Both the position numbers and the translations under genes were made by a program. Below, piece by piece: positions 1 through 7,676 of a DNA stretch of 64,000 bases. The stretch comes from JAEUJM01 sp964635055 (GTDB lineage Bacteria > Actinomycetota > Acidimicrobiia > Acidimicrobiales > DATDAH01). The DNA is taken from positions 1 to 64,000 of the forward strand of contig CAZWMT010000028.1 of the NCBI GenBank assembly GCA_964635055.1, read 5' to 3'. Each line of letters opens with the position of its first letter. The stretch's first letter is position 1. The notes beneath the pieces are model-generated. The model was not told where the DNA came from, did not search any database, and worked only from the letters and a program-made list of their open reading frames with translations.

Positions 1-958
1 CGGCCTGTTCGGCGGCGCCGGCGTGGGCAAGACCGTGCTCATCACCGAGATGATCCGCCGCGTGGCGCAGAACCATGGTGGTGTGTCGGTGTTCGCCGGC
101 GTGGGCGAGCGCACCCGGGAGGGCACCGACCTCTGGATCGAGATGCAGGAGTCCGGCGTCATCGAGAAGGCGGCGCTGATCTACGGCCAGATGGACGAGC
201 CGCCGGGCGTGCGCCTGCGGGTCGCCCTGTCGGCCCTCACCGTGGCCGAGTACTTCCGTGACGTGCAGCAGCAGGACGTGCTGTTGTTCGTGGACAACAT
301 CTTCCGCTTCGTGCAGGCCGGCTCCGAGGTGTCCACCCTCCTCGGCCGCATGCCCTCGGCCGTGGGCTACCAGCCCACCCTCGCCGACGAGATGGGCGAG
401 CTGCAGGAGCGCATCACCTCCACCCGCGGCCGCTCGATCACCTCGCTGCAGGCCGTGTACGTGCCCGCCGACGACTACACCGACCCGGCGCCGTTCACCA
501 CCTTCACCCACCTCGACGCCACCACCGAGCTGTCCCGCCAGATCGCCTCGCTGGGCATCTACCCGGCGGTGGACCCGCTGGCCTCGACGTCGACCATCCT
601 CGCCCCCGAGGTGGTCGGCCAGCGCCACTACGACGTGGCCCGCCGGGTGCAGGAGGTGCTGCAGCGCTACAAGGAGCTGCAGGACATCATCGCCATCCTC
701 GGCCTCGACGAGCTGTCCGAGGAGGACCGCGTCATCGTCGACCGGGCCCGCAAGGTGCAGCGCTTCCTCAGCCAGCCGTTCAACGTGGGCGAGGTGTTCA
801 CCGGCCTCAAGGGTGTCACCGTGCCGGTGGCCGACACCGTCGAGTCGTTCGCCCAGCTGGTCGAGGGCGAGCTCGACGACCTGCCCGAGCAGGCGTTCCT
901 GAACGTGGGCGACGCCGACAGCGTGCGGGCCAAGGCCAAGCAGCTGCAGGAAGGCTGA
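1..958 (+). CDS. atpD: F1F0 ATP synthase beta subunit (3' part)
   Basis: Catalytic beta subunit of the membrane F1F0 ATP synthase; it binds and hydrolyses or forms ATP. The reading frame is open at the left edge (frame begins at base 2), so only about the last 318 residues are present. The first visible residues are the Walker A loop GGAGVGKT. Further on are the Walker B stretch LLFVDNIFRF, the family signature GRMPSAVGYQP and the DELSEED motif used in coupling to the gamma subunit. The C-terminus (SQPFNVGEVF onward) is full length for the family. It ends 2 nt before atpC, as expected for the end of an atp operon whose earlier genes lie outside the window. Identification is certain. Confidence 0.98.
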   Translation, partial: GLFGGAGVGKTVLITEMIRRVAQNHGGVSVFAGVGERTREGTDLWIEMQESGVIEKAALIYGQMDEPPGVRLRVALSALTVAEYFRDVQQQDVLLFVDNIFRFVQAGSEVSTLLGRMPSAVGYQPTLADEMGELQERITSTRGRSITSLQAVYVPADDYTDPAPFTTFTHLDATTELSRQIASLGIYPAVDPLASTSTILAPEVVGQRHYDVARRVQEVLQRYKELQDIIAILGLDELSEEDRVIVDRARKVQRFLSQPFNVGEVFTGLKGVTVPVADTVESFAQLVEGELDDLPEQAFLNVGDADSVRAKAKQLQEG

Positions 959-960
959 TC

Positions 961-1365
961 GTGCCCCTCCAGGTCGAGCTGGTGTCGCCCGAGCGGGTGC
1001 TGTTCGAAGGTGAGGCCGACCGGGTGATCGCCCGGGCGGTGGGCACCGGCGACTTCGCCATCCTCGCCGGACACGCCCCCTTCCTCGGGGCGCTGGCCAC
1101 CCATCCGGTGCGCCTGCAGCTGACCGACGGCACCGAGGACACCATCGCGGTGCACGGCGGCTTCATCGAGGTGTCCGACGACAAGGTGACGATCCTCTCG
1201 GACGTGGCCGAGCTGGCCAGCCAGATCGACTCGGACCGCGCCCGCAAGGCCCAGGAGCGGGCCGAGCAGGCCCTGGCCCAGGGCGACGACACCGCCGCCG
1301 AGGCGGCGCTGCGCCGGGCCCACGTGCGCCTGGCCGTCGCCGGCGGCCTGCGGGCCCTGGCCTAG
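961..1365 (+). CDS. atpC: F1F0 ATP synthase epsilon subunit
   Basis: Central-stalk epsilon subunit of F1, 134 residues, with the N-terminal beta-sandwich typical of the family (LQVELVSPERVLFEGEADRV, then GDFAILAGHAPFLGAL) and a C-terminal helical hairpin rich in Ala/Arg. The GTG start lies 2 nt after the atpD stop and is preceded by AGGAAGG inside the atpD end, so the two are translationally coupled. It is the last gene of the atp operon; a hairpin element follows at 1399-1442. The epsilon C-terminal helices normally act as an intrinsic inhibitor of ATP hydrolysis; that role is from family knowledge. Confidence 0.96.
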   Translation: MPLQVELVSPERVLFEGEADRVIARAVGTGDFAILAGHAPFLGALATHPVRLQLTDGTEDTIAVHGGFIEVSDDKVTILSDVAELASQIDSDRARKAQERAEQALAQGDDTAAEAALRRAHVRLAVAGGLRALA

Positions 1366-1398
1366 ACACCACGTTCGCAGTCACGGACCTTCGCCGTT

Positions 1399-1442
1399 CT
1401 GGCACCGGATCTCGGTGCCCTGGCCCCGAAATCCGGTGCCAG
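1399..1442. repeat. palindromic repeat element, copy 1
   Basis: Perfect 12-bp inverted arms (1399-1410 CTGGCACCGGAT and 1431-1442 ATCCGGTGCCAG) around a 20-nt loop. A second copy with similar loop and arms lies at 3728-3771. It sits 34 nt after atpC and could act as its terminator or be a REP-like intergenic element; there is no T-run. Confidence 0.7.
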
Positions 1443-1499
1443 TTCGCGGGTGGTGGGAGCGGGCTCGCGTCGGTGCGTGCCGGTTCGCGAAGGTAGGGC

Positions 1500-2480
1500 A
1501 TGCCCCGACGCCGCCTGGGAGTGGTCCTGCTGGTGCCGGCCCCGGTGGCCGGCGAGGTCGAGGGCATCCGTCGCGCCTGTGGTGACGCCAACCGCCTGAA
1601 GATCGCCCCGCACGCCACGCTCATCCCCCCGATCAACGTGCGGGAGGAGGACCTGGAGGACACCTTCTCGGTGGTGCGCGACGCTGCGGGGGGTTGCCCG
1701 CCGCTGCGGCTGGTGGTGGGACCGGCGGCCACCTTCGACCCGGCTCGCACCGTGCTGTACCTGGCCGTCGGCGGGCCCGACCTCGACCGGCTCCACGAGC
1801 TCCAGACCTGCCTCGTCGCCGGCCCCCTGGATCGTCCTGCCGACCGGCCGTTCGTCCCGCACGTGACCGTGTCCATCGCGCTCTCGCCCGAGCGCGTCGA
1901 GTCGTCGCTCGCGGCCCTGGCGGACTTCGAGGCCGAGATCCTGGTGGATCGCATCCACGTGCTGGAGAACACGCGGGACGAGGACCTCGACCGCCACGTG
2001 TGGCGGCCCATCGCCGACGCGTTCCTGGGCGGCCGGTCGGTCGTCGGCCGTGGCGGCCTCGAGCTCGAGCTGACGGTCTCGGCATCGGTCGACCCCGACG
2101 TGTCCGCGTGGTCCGTGCCCGCGTGGGAACGAGCCGACCTCGAGGATCTCGGCGCCGTCGGCGCCGAGGACACGATCGTGGTCACCGCTCGCCGCGACGG
2201 GCGGGCGGTCGGGTTGCTGGAGGGCTGGACGTGGGCCGACCTGGCCTACGTGGCCGACCTGCTGGTGGCCGAGGACGCTCGCGGCGAGGGCATCGGGCGG
2301 CACCTGCTGGCCCGCTTCGAGGCCGAGGCCCGGGGACGGGGCTGCACCAGCCTGGCCCTGCGGGCCGTCGCCGGATCGCCCGCAGAGGCCGTGTACCGCC
2401 ACCTCGGGTGGGAGGCGGAGAGCGTGCAGCGGCGCTGGGTGTTCGGCCGGGACTTCATCCAGTTCCGCCGCTGGCTCTGA
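1500..2480 (+). CDS. 2H phosphoesterase (2'-5' RNA ligase-like) fused to GNAT acetyltransferase
   Basis: A two-domain protein of 326 residues. Residues about 1-180 carry the paired H-x-T/S motifs of the 2H phosphoesterase superfamily (PHATLIPP near residue 40 and PHVTVSIA near residue 120), the fold of 2'-5' RNA ligases and cyclic phosphodiesterases. Residues about 185-326 resemble a GNAT N-acetyltransferase: the VADLLVAEDARGEGIGRHLL stretch is the acetyl-CoA-binding motif A and AEAVYRHLGWEAES the usual C-terminal motif. The substrate of neither domain can be read from sequence; RNA 2',3'-cyclic phosphate or a nucleotide-linked amine are only guesses. The gene stands alone between atpC and a convergent cupin gene. 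Confidence 0.82.
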   Translation: MPRRRLGVVLLVPAPVAGEVEGIRRACGDANRLKIAPHATLIPPINVREEDLEDTFSVVRDAAGGCPPLRLVVGPAATFDPARTVLYLAVGGPDLDRLHELQTCLVAGPLDRPADRPFVPHVTVSIALSPERVESSLAALADFEAEILVDRIHVLENTRDEDLDRHVWRPIADAFLGGRSVVGRGGLELELTVSASVDPDVSAWSVPAWERADLEDLGAVGAEDTIVVTARRDGRAVGLLEGWTWADLAYVADLLVAEDARGEGIGRHLLARFEAEARGRGCTSLALRAVAGSPAEAVYRHLGWEAESVQRRWVFGRDFIQFRRWL

Positions 2481-2537
2481 CCGCCGGCTGGCACGACTCC
2501 ACGAACCACCGAGGGGGCGGCGCCGGTCGGGTCAGAG
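2475..2537. terminator. possible bidirectional hairpin between convergent genes
   Basis: CTCTGACC at 2475-2482 is the reverse complement of GGTCAGAG at 2530-2537, and the adjoining CCGGC/GCCGG bases extend the stem imperfectly. The structure encloses both convergent stop codons. No T-run is present, so a terminator role is inferred only from position. Confidence 0.3.
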
Positions 2538-2903
2538 GTCGAGCTGGCGGACGACCTCCTCGTCCTCCTCGGTCCAGGGCGGGGCCGTGATGCACACCTG
2601 CTTCAGGTCCCCGCGGTAGTAGAAGGCCCTGCCGGGCGGCACCACGACCACGTCGGTGGCCTGCACGGGGTGGGACACCCCGTCGACCACCCACTCACCC
2701 TCCCCCTCGATCACGTAGAAGATGAAGGCGCTGGTGAGGTGGCGGAACTCCTGAGCGTGGCCGGTGGCGGTCTCCTGGTAGGCCACGGCGACGGGGGCGA
2801 CGGCGTCGACGCCGCCGTAGATCCACATGTCGACGCCGTTCTTCTCGGTGGCGAAGGCGTCCTGGCGACGGAAGACGGGCGAAGCGGGTCGGGTCTCGGA
2901 CAT
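2532..2903 (-). CDS. cupin-domain protein
   Basis: A 123-residue single-domain cupin. The two cupin beta-strand motifs are recognisable: QEFRHLTSAFIFYVIEGEGE (motif 1 region) and DVVVVPPGRAFYYRG (motif 2). Only some of the usual metal-binding histidines are present, so an enzymatic or a sensing role are both possible. I chose the ATG at 2903 (MSETRPASPVF) because an upstream extension is basic and low in similarity to cupins; there is no clear ribosome binding site. The gene is convergent with the 2H/GNAT gene, and downstream of the PPOX gene on the same strand after a gap of about 157 nt in which I see no other gene. Function unknown. Confidence 0.75.
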   Translation of the reverse strand: MSETRPASPVFRRQDAFATEKNGVDMWIYGGVDAVAPVAVAYQETATGHAQEFRHLTSAFIFYVIEGEGEWVVDGVSHPVQATDVVVVPPGRAFYYRGDLKQVCITAPPWTEEDEEVVRQLDL

Positions 2904-3060
2904 GGCAGTAACTCGATTCTGCAGACGACGGATGGCGATCGCTGCGAACCGGGGTGCTCTGACCCTGCCCATCTGGACGGTCCGACCGGGTGGAAGGCTA
3001 TCCGAGCGGACCGTCAGGGCCGCACCGCTGCGGCGCGTCTGGCGGCTCCCGACGCCGAGG

Positions 3061-3708
3061 TCAGCCGCCGGGCTCCCACAGGGTCTTGGCGTAGCCGTCC
3101 TCCAGCGACTCGTCGATCATCTCGGCGGGGACCTCCTGGAGTGCCGGGATCTGGTCTCGGATGATGCACCCCAACGTGGGCAACGTCGATCGGTCGGGCC
3201 ACGACGGCGGGTTCCACAGCTCACTGCGCCGAAAGGCCTTGGCGCAGTGCATGTACTGCTGGGTCACAGTGACGCCGATGGCGGCCTTCGGTCGCCGGTC
3301 CTTCACGGCGCAGGCGTCGAGCACGGTCGGGTCGGTGGTGATGCAGGCGTGGCCGTTGACCCGCAGGGTCTCGTCGACGCCCGGCACCACGAACAGCAGG
3401 CCGACCCCGGAACCGGTGACGATGTTCGTGATCGAGTCGAGCAGGTTGTTGCCGGCGAGGTCGGGGATCGCCAGGCGGTGGTCGTCGAGCACCACCACGA
3501 ACCCAGGCGGCCCACCCTTGGGCGACACGTCGCCGGTGCCATCGGAGGAGGCGGTGCCGACCAGCACGAAGGGTGCGGCGTCGATGAACGTGCGGGCGTG
3601 CTGGTCGAGTTGCGGCTGCACCTTCTCCACGGTCTGGCCCGGCATGCGGTAGAGCTCGCGCAGCTCGGCCTCGGTCGTGATGACAGCGTCGAACCCCACA
3701 TGGGTCAT
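3061..3708 (-). CDS. PPOX-class FMN-dependent enzyme (DR_2398-like family)
   Basis: A 215-residue cytoplasmic protein with the pyridoxamine 5'-phosphate oxidase-like split beta-barrel. Family signatures include APFVLVGTASSDGTGDVSPK, GPPGFVVVLDDHRLAIPDL and NNLLDSITNIV, followed by GLLFVVPGVDETLRVNG. This arrangement matches the FMN-binding subfamily typified by DR_2398 and MSMEG proteins rather than true PdxH. The reaction and substrate are unknown; family members bind FMN or F420. The ATG start is 6 nt downstream of a TAGGTT hexamer (3715-3720 on the minus strand), so a leaderless transcript is likely. Between it and the aldolase gene lies the second copy of the palindromic element. Confidence 0.85.
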   Translation of the reverse strand: MTHVGFDAVITTEAELRELYRMPGQTVEKVQPQLDQHARTFIDAAPFVLVGTASSDGTGDVSPKGGPPGFVVVLDDHRLAIPDLAGNNLLDSITNIVTGSGVGLLFVVPGVDETLRVNGHACITTDPTVLDACAVKDRRPKAAIGVTVTQQYMHCAKAFRRSELWNPPSWPDRSTLPTLGCIIRDQIPALQEVPAEMIDESLEDGYAKTLWEPGG

Positions 3709-3714
3709 GGGACG

Positions 3715-3720
3715 AACCTA
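3715..3720 (-). promoter_or_regulatory. -10-like hexamer, leaderless start of PPOX gene
   Basis: TAGGTT on the minus strand, 6 nt before the ATG at 3708, fits the actinobacterial TAnnnT -10 box with transcription starting at or near the start codon. No -35 is evident. Confidence 0.5.
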
Positions 3721-3727
3721 CTGCGAA

Positions 3728-3771
3728 CTGGCGCCCGATTCGGTGGCCCTGGCCACGAGATCAGGCGCCAG
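3728..3771. repeat. palindromic repeat element, copy 2
   Basis: Arms 3728-3739 CTGGCGCCCGAT and 3760-3771 ATCAGGCGCCAG pair with a single mismatch around a 20-nt loop that closely resembles the loop of copy 1 at 1399-1442. One arm position has changed from an A-T pair in copy 1 to a G-C pair here, keeping the stem. It lies between the PPOX promoter and the aldolase/dehydrogenase stop. Confidence 0.68.
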
Positions 3772-3788
3772 GTTCGGCGGATTTAGGC

Positions 3789-6029
3789 TCAGCGAGGGGT
3801 GGCGTCGGGGAGGCCGCCGTCGATGGGGAGGGTGGCGCCGGTGGTGGGCGTGGGACGGGACAGGAACCAGCACACCCCGCGGGCGACGTGGGTGGCGGTG
3901 ATCTTGGCCTTCAGCAGGTTGCGGTCCTGGTAGTAGGCCTCGAGGCCCTCGGCGTCGAGGCCGCGGGCCTTCATGCGGCCGGGACCGACCTCGGCCCACA
4001 GGCCCGAGGGGCGCTCGGCGTTCGAGAACACCGCGTCGGGCGCCACCATGTTCACCCGGACGTCCTGGGGCGCGAGCTCGAGGGTGGCGATGCGGGCCAG
4101 CTGGTGCGCCGCCGCCTTGGTGGCGCTGTAGGCGCCGAAGCCGGCGCCGGGGGCGAAGACGTTCTTGGTGGACACCAGCACGATGTCGCCGCCGGTGCCC
4201 TGGCGGGCGAAGTGGTTGGCCGCCTCGCGGAGCAACAGCAGCGTGCCGTCCACGTTGACCCGTTCGAGGGTGCGGAAGCGGTCGAGGTCCATCTCGGCCA
4301 GCGACGACACGTGGGCCAGGCCGGCGTTGACGACGACCGCATCGACGCCGCCCCACGTCCGGCTGACGGCGGCGAAAGCGGCGGCGACCGAGTCGGGGTC
4401 GGTGACGTCGAGCGGCGTGGCCGTGGTGCGGTGGGCATCGATCGACCACAGGGCCTCGCGCAGCGACTGGAGCCCGTCGCCGGGCAGATCGGTGGCCACC
4501 ACGTGGGCGCCTTGCGCCAGCAGTCCCTCGCAGATGCCCGAGCCGATGGCGCCGGCGGCGCCGGTCACCAGCACCACCTGGCCGGCCAGCGGGGGATCGA
4601 CGGTTGCCCGCAGCTTGGCGTGCTGCAGCGTGCGGTGCTCCATGTCGAACAGGTGGCCCTCGGACACACCCTCGTAGGTGCCGCCCATCGCCGCGATCTG
4701 TGTCTTGGCCGCGATGGTCTGGCGGGCGATGTCGGCCACCACCTTGGCGTCAGCCGCGTCGTCGCCGGCGCACAGCACGCCGAGGCCGGGCAGCATGACC
4801 ATGCGGGGCGTCGGGGGGAAGGTGGTGATGCCGTCGGGCAGGCGGCCGCGGTGCCGGTCGAGGTAGGACTCGTACTCGTCGCGCCACTCGTCCAGCGCCG
4901 CCTCGACCTGGGTGCGTAGGTGCTCGGGGTCGTCCCATGCAGGATCGTCGACCCACGCCGGCCACGGCCGGGTGCGGATCAGGTGGTCGGTGGTGAGCGG
5001 CGACGACACCAGAAGCTCTCGGGCACCGGGCGCCTCGAGCGCCGTGACCACGTCGTCCTCGGCCAGGCAGTACAGGAGCACCCGCCGCCACGGCCGGTCG
5101 GCGTCGCCCGTGGCCCGGGCCAGTAGCCCCCGCACGATCGGCGCGACGGCCGCCATTCGGGCAGACCGCTCGTTCTGGTGGCTGGATCCTGTTGTGAGGG
5201 TGGCGTTCGAGCCACCAGAAGGGGTAGTGCGCTCGTTCTGGTGGCTGGATCCTGTTGTGAGGGCGGCGTTCGAGCCACCAGAAGGGGCGGTGCGGTCGTT
5301 CTGGTGGCTGGATCCTGTTGTGAGGGCGGCGTTCGAGCCAACAGAACGGGACTGGATGAACGTCTCGGCGCGGGTGACGAGATCGATCATGCGGTCGTAG
5401 CTCTCGCGGGCGGTGTCGCCCCAGGTCATCACGCCGTGGTTGGCCCACACCATGCCGACGGCGTCGGGCTGGGCGTCGAGGGCGTCGGCGACGGCGTGGG
5501 CCAGGCCGAAGCCGGGGAACACGTAGGGCAGCACGATCACGTCGTCGCCCATCGCCTCGCGCGCCAGGTCGACGCCGCCGGCCTGGTTGGTGAGCACCAG
5601 CACCGCGTCGGCGTGGGTGTGGTCGACGTAGCGGTGGGGGACGAGGGCGTGCACGGGCGTCTCGATGGACGGCGTGGGTGCCGACGCGTCGAGCAGGTGG
5701 GTGCGCAGCTCGTTGACGATCTCCTCGTCGCTCAGCGACGGGATCGAGCGCAGCCGGCGCAGGTGATCGAGGCGCACCGCCACGTGACCCTCCGGCGGCA
5801 CCGAACCGAGGTCGTACCCGGACGCCTTCACCGCGATGACCTCGACGTCGTCGCCGAAGCGGTCGGTGATGGTGCGCTTCACCGACGTGTTGCCGCCGCC
5901 GTGCAGCACGAGCGACGGATCGCCGCCGAGCAGCTGGCTGGTGTAGGTGCGCAGGGCCAGGTCGTCGCCCCACTCGGCCCAGTGGGTGAGGGCGCTCGCG
6001 GCGTCGGTGTCCGACCAGCGGCTCTGCAT
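3789..6029 (-). CDS. bifunctional class II aldolase / short-chain dehydrogenase
   Basis: A 746-residue fusion of the type called bifunctional rhamnulose-1-phosphate aldolase/alcohol dehydrogenase (RhaEW-like). The N-terminal class II aldolase domain has LVLHGGGNTSVK and the zinc-binding THADAVL; the C-terminal SDR domain has the nucleotide loop VTGAAGAIGSG and catalytic YSATKAAAHQLA (Y-x3-K). It would cleave a ketose phosphate to dihydroxyacetone phosphate plus an aldehyde and oxidise or reduce the latter. About 63 residues near the middle are three copies of a Gly/Ser/Thr/Asn-rich repeat (SNAALTTGSSHQNE) encoded by palindromic DNA repeats. The ATG at 6029 shares one base (TGATG) with the epimerase stop. 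It is the last gene of the glpX operon; the actual sugar is unknown. Confidence 0.9.
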   Translation of the reverse strand: MQSRWSDTDAASALTHWAEWGDDLALRTYTSQLLGGDPSLVLHGGGNTSVKRTITDRFGDDVEVIAVKASGYDLGSVPPEGHVAVRLDHLRRLRSIPSLSDEEIVNELRTHLLDASAPTPSIETPVHALVPHRYVDHTHADAVLVLTNQAGGVDLAREAMGDDVIVLPYVFPGFGLAHAVADALDAQPDAVGMVWANHGVMTWGDTARESYDRMIDLVTRAETFIQSRSVGSNAALTTGSSHQNDRTAPSGGSNAALTTGSSHQNERTTPSGGSNATLTTGSSHQNERSARMAAVAPIVRGLLARATGDADRPWRRVLLYCLAEDDVVTALEAPGARELLVSSPLTTDHLIRTRPWPAWVDDPAWDDPEHLRTQVEAALDEWRDEYESYLDRHRGRLPDGITTFPPTPRMVMLPGLGVLCAGDDAADAKVVADIARQTIAAKTQIAAMGGTYEGVSEGHLFDMEHRTLQHAKLRATVDPPLAGQVVLVTGAAGAIGSGICEGLLAQGAHVVATDLPGDGLQSLREALWSIDAHRTTATPLDVTDPDSVAAAFAAVSRTWGGVDAVVVNAGLAHVSSLAEMDLDRFRTLERVNVDGTLLLLREAANHFARQGTGGDIVLVSTKNVFAPGAGFGAYSATKAAAHQLARIATLELAPQDVRVNMVAPDAVFSNAERPSGLWAEVGPGRMKARGLDAEGLEAYYQDRNLLKAKITATHVARGVCWFLSRPTPTTGATLPIDGGLPDATPR
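5171..5346. repeat. three tandem 63-bp palindromic repeats inside a coding sequence
   Basis: Three copies with 63-bp period start at 5171, 5234 and 5297. Each has inverted arms TTCTGGTGGCT and AGCCACCAGAA (5173-5183/5210-5220, 5236-5246/5273-5283, 5299-5309/5336-5346; the last right arm has one mismatch). The period is a multiple of three, so the aldolase frame is kept and each unit adds 21 residues. Confidence 0.9.
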
Positions 6030-6760
6030 CAGGCGGTGACGATGTCGTGGCGAGCCAGCGCGTCGAGCATGAAGCGGGCGTTGCCGACGGGGTCGACGCC
6101 GTCGAACACGGCGCTGCCGGTGACGATGAGGTCGGCGCCGGTGGCGGCGACCTCGGCGATGTTGGCCTTGGTGACACCGCCGTCCACGCCCACCAGGATG
6201 TCGCGCCCCGACGAGGCGACCAGCGACCGCACCTCGGCCACCCGGTCGGGCGTCGGGTCGCCGAACCTCTGCCCGCCCCACCCCGGGTCGACGGCGAGCA
6301 CCAGCACGTAGTCGGCCAGGTCGAGCACCGGCTCGACCGCGGCCACCGGCGTGCCCGGCAAGAGGGCCACGCCCCGCACGATGCCCCGGTCGGCGTCGTT
6401 GGCGTTGGCCATGGATCCCAGCTCGACCAGCACCCGACGCACGTAGCGGTCGGACTCAACGTGCACCGTCACCATGTCGGCGCCCGCGGCGACGTAGTCG
6501 GCCACCTTGTGCAGCGGCGCCTCGATCATCAGGTGGACGTCCTTGAGCATCGACGTGCGCACCGCCTTGACGATGGGCGGGCCGATGGTGGTCATCGGGC
6601 AGAAGCACCCGTCCATGACGTCGAAGTGGACGACACCGACACCGGTGCCCTCGAGCACCGTGATGTCTCGCGCGAGGTTGGCGAGGTCGGCCGTCAGCAT
6701 GCCCACGCTGATCGTGGGCCCGATGGCGCGAAGCGTCTCGTGGACCGTGCCGTTCACCAT
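6029..6760 (-). CDS. ribulose-phosphate 3-epimerase family protein (LsrE-like)
   Basis: A 243-residue TIM-barrel epimerase of the RPE family. It has the metal-binding and catalytic stretches VVHFDVMDGCFCP, KDVHLMIEAP, LAVDPGWGGQRF and VGVDGGVTKANI. The variants DGxFCP and RGVALLPGTP are closer to my recollection of Salmonella LsrE than to housekeeping Rpe, and the upstream gene is LsrF-like, which supports an LsrE-like role on a phosphorylated ketose. The ATG at 6760 lies 14 nt after the upstream stop; the stop overlaps the next start by one base. General pentose-phosphate Rpe activity remains an alternative. Confidence 0.85.
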   Translation of the reverse strand: MVNGTVHETLRAIGPTISVGMLTADLANLARDITVLEGTGVGVVHFDVMDGCFCPMTTIGPPIVKAVRTSMLKDVHLMIEAPLHKVADYVAAGADMVTVHVESDRYVRRVLVELGSMANANDADRGIVRGVALLPGTPVAAVEPVLDLADYVLVLAVDPGWGGQRFGDPTPDRVAEVRSLVASSGRDILVGVDGGVTKANIAEVAATGADLIVTGSAVFDGVDPVGNARFMLDALARHDIVTA

Positions 6761-6774
6761 GCGCGCCAGTGGCC

Positions 6775-7653
6775 CTAGCCCTCGGCGGCGAGGGTCTGGT
6801 ACAGCTCCAAGGCGTCGGCCGGCAACATGGCCTCGTGCACGACCTTGCGCACGGCCTGGATCATGGCGATGGGGTGCTCGGCCTGGAAGATGTTGCGGCC
6901 CATGTCCACGCCGGCGGCGCCCTCGTTGACGGCCCGGTAGGCCAGGTTCAGCGCATCGGCCTCGGGGATCTTCTTGCCGCCGGCGATCACGATCGGTACC
7001 GGGCAGCCCGCGGTCACCGTGTCGAAGTCCTCGTCGACGTAGTACGTCTTGAGGTAGGTGGCCCCGAGCTCGGCGCACATGCGGGTGGCGAGGCGGAAGT
7101 ACTTGGCGTCGCGGGTCATCTCCTTGCCGACTGCGGTGACGGCGAGGGTGGCGATGCCGGCGGCGTTGCCCATGTCGACCAGGCGGGTCATGTTGTGGAT
7201 CGACTGCGTCTCGTTCTCGCTGCCGATGAACACCTGCACCGCCATGGCGGCGACGTTCAGCCGCACCGCCTCGTCGATCGAGACGGCGATCTGCTCGTCG
7301 GACAGCTCGCGCAGGATGCTGGGGCCACCGCTGGCCCGCAGCACGATGCCCCGGGTGTAGGTCGGTGGGATGGTGGTGCGCAGGATGCCCCGGGTGAGCA
7401 TGAGGGTGTCGGCGTGGGGGATGAGCGGCACGATGTCGAGGTCGACGCGCTCGAGGCCGCTGGTGGGGCCGAGGAAGTAGCCGTGGTCGAACGCCAGCAT
7501 CACGGTGCGGCCCGACGTGGCGTCGAAGATGTTGGCCAGCCGGTTCTTCATGCCCCAGTCGAGGTTGTTCGAGCCCCGCAGGAAGAACGGCTCGTTGGGC
7601 ATGGGGGTGTCGGCCTTGAAGTCCTTGGCGGCGAGGGTTTCGGCGTCAGCCAT
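6775..7653 (-). CDS. lsrF: LsrF-like class I aldolase / thiolase
   Basis: A 292-residue DeoC/FbaB-type class I aldolase-fold protein. The sequence runs parallel to E. coli LsrF as I know it: NLDWGMKNRL, GRTVMLAFDHGYFLGPTSGL, ADTLMLTRGILR, VLRASGGPSIL, KTYYVDEDF, CPVPIVIAGGKK and GVDMGRNIFQ. LsrF is the thiolase that cleaves phosphorylated 3-hydroxy-pentane-2,4-dione in autoinducer-2 breakdown. No other lsr transport or kinase gene is in the window, so the substrate here may be a different sugar phosphate. The gene lies 23 nt after glpX and 14 nt before the epimerase, within one operon. The Schiff-base lysine is expected in the KTYY segment. Confidence 0.88.
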   Translation of the reverse strand: MADAETLAAKDFKADTPMPNEPFFLRGSNNLDWGMKNRLANIFDATSGRTVMLAFDHGYFLGPTSGLERVDLDIVPLIPHADTLMLTRGILRTTIPPTYTRGIVLRASGGPSILRELSDEQIAVSIDEAVRLNVAAMAVQVFIGSENETQSIHNMTRLVDMGNAAGIATLAVTAVGKEMTRDAKYFRLATRMCAELGATYLKTYYVDEDFDTVTAGCPVPIVIAGGKKIPEADALNLAYRAVNEGAAGVDMGRNIFQAEHPIAMIQAVRKVVHEAMLPADALELYQTLAAEG

Positions 7654-7676
7654 GGCGTGCTCCTGGAGAGAGGGGT

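Noticed and set aside
5171..5346. Tandem palindromic repeats as a CRISPR array
   Set aside because: Units of 63 bp are nearly identical throughout with no unique spacers, and they are translated in frame.
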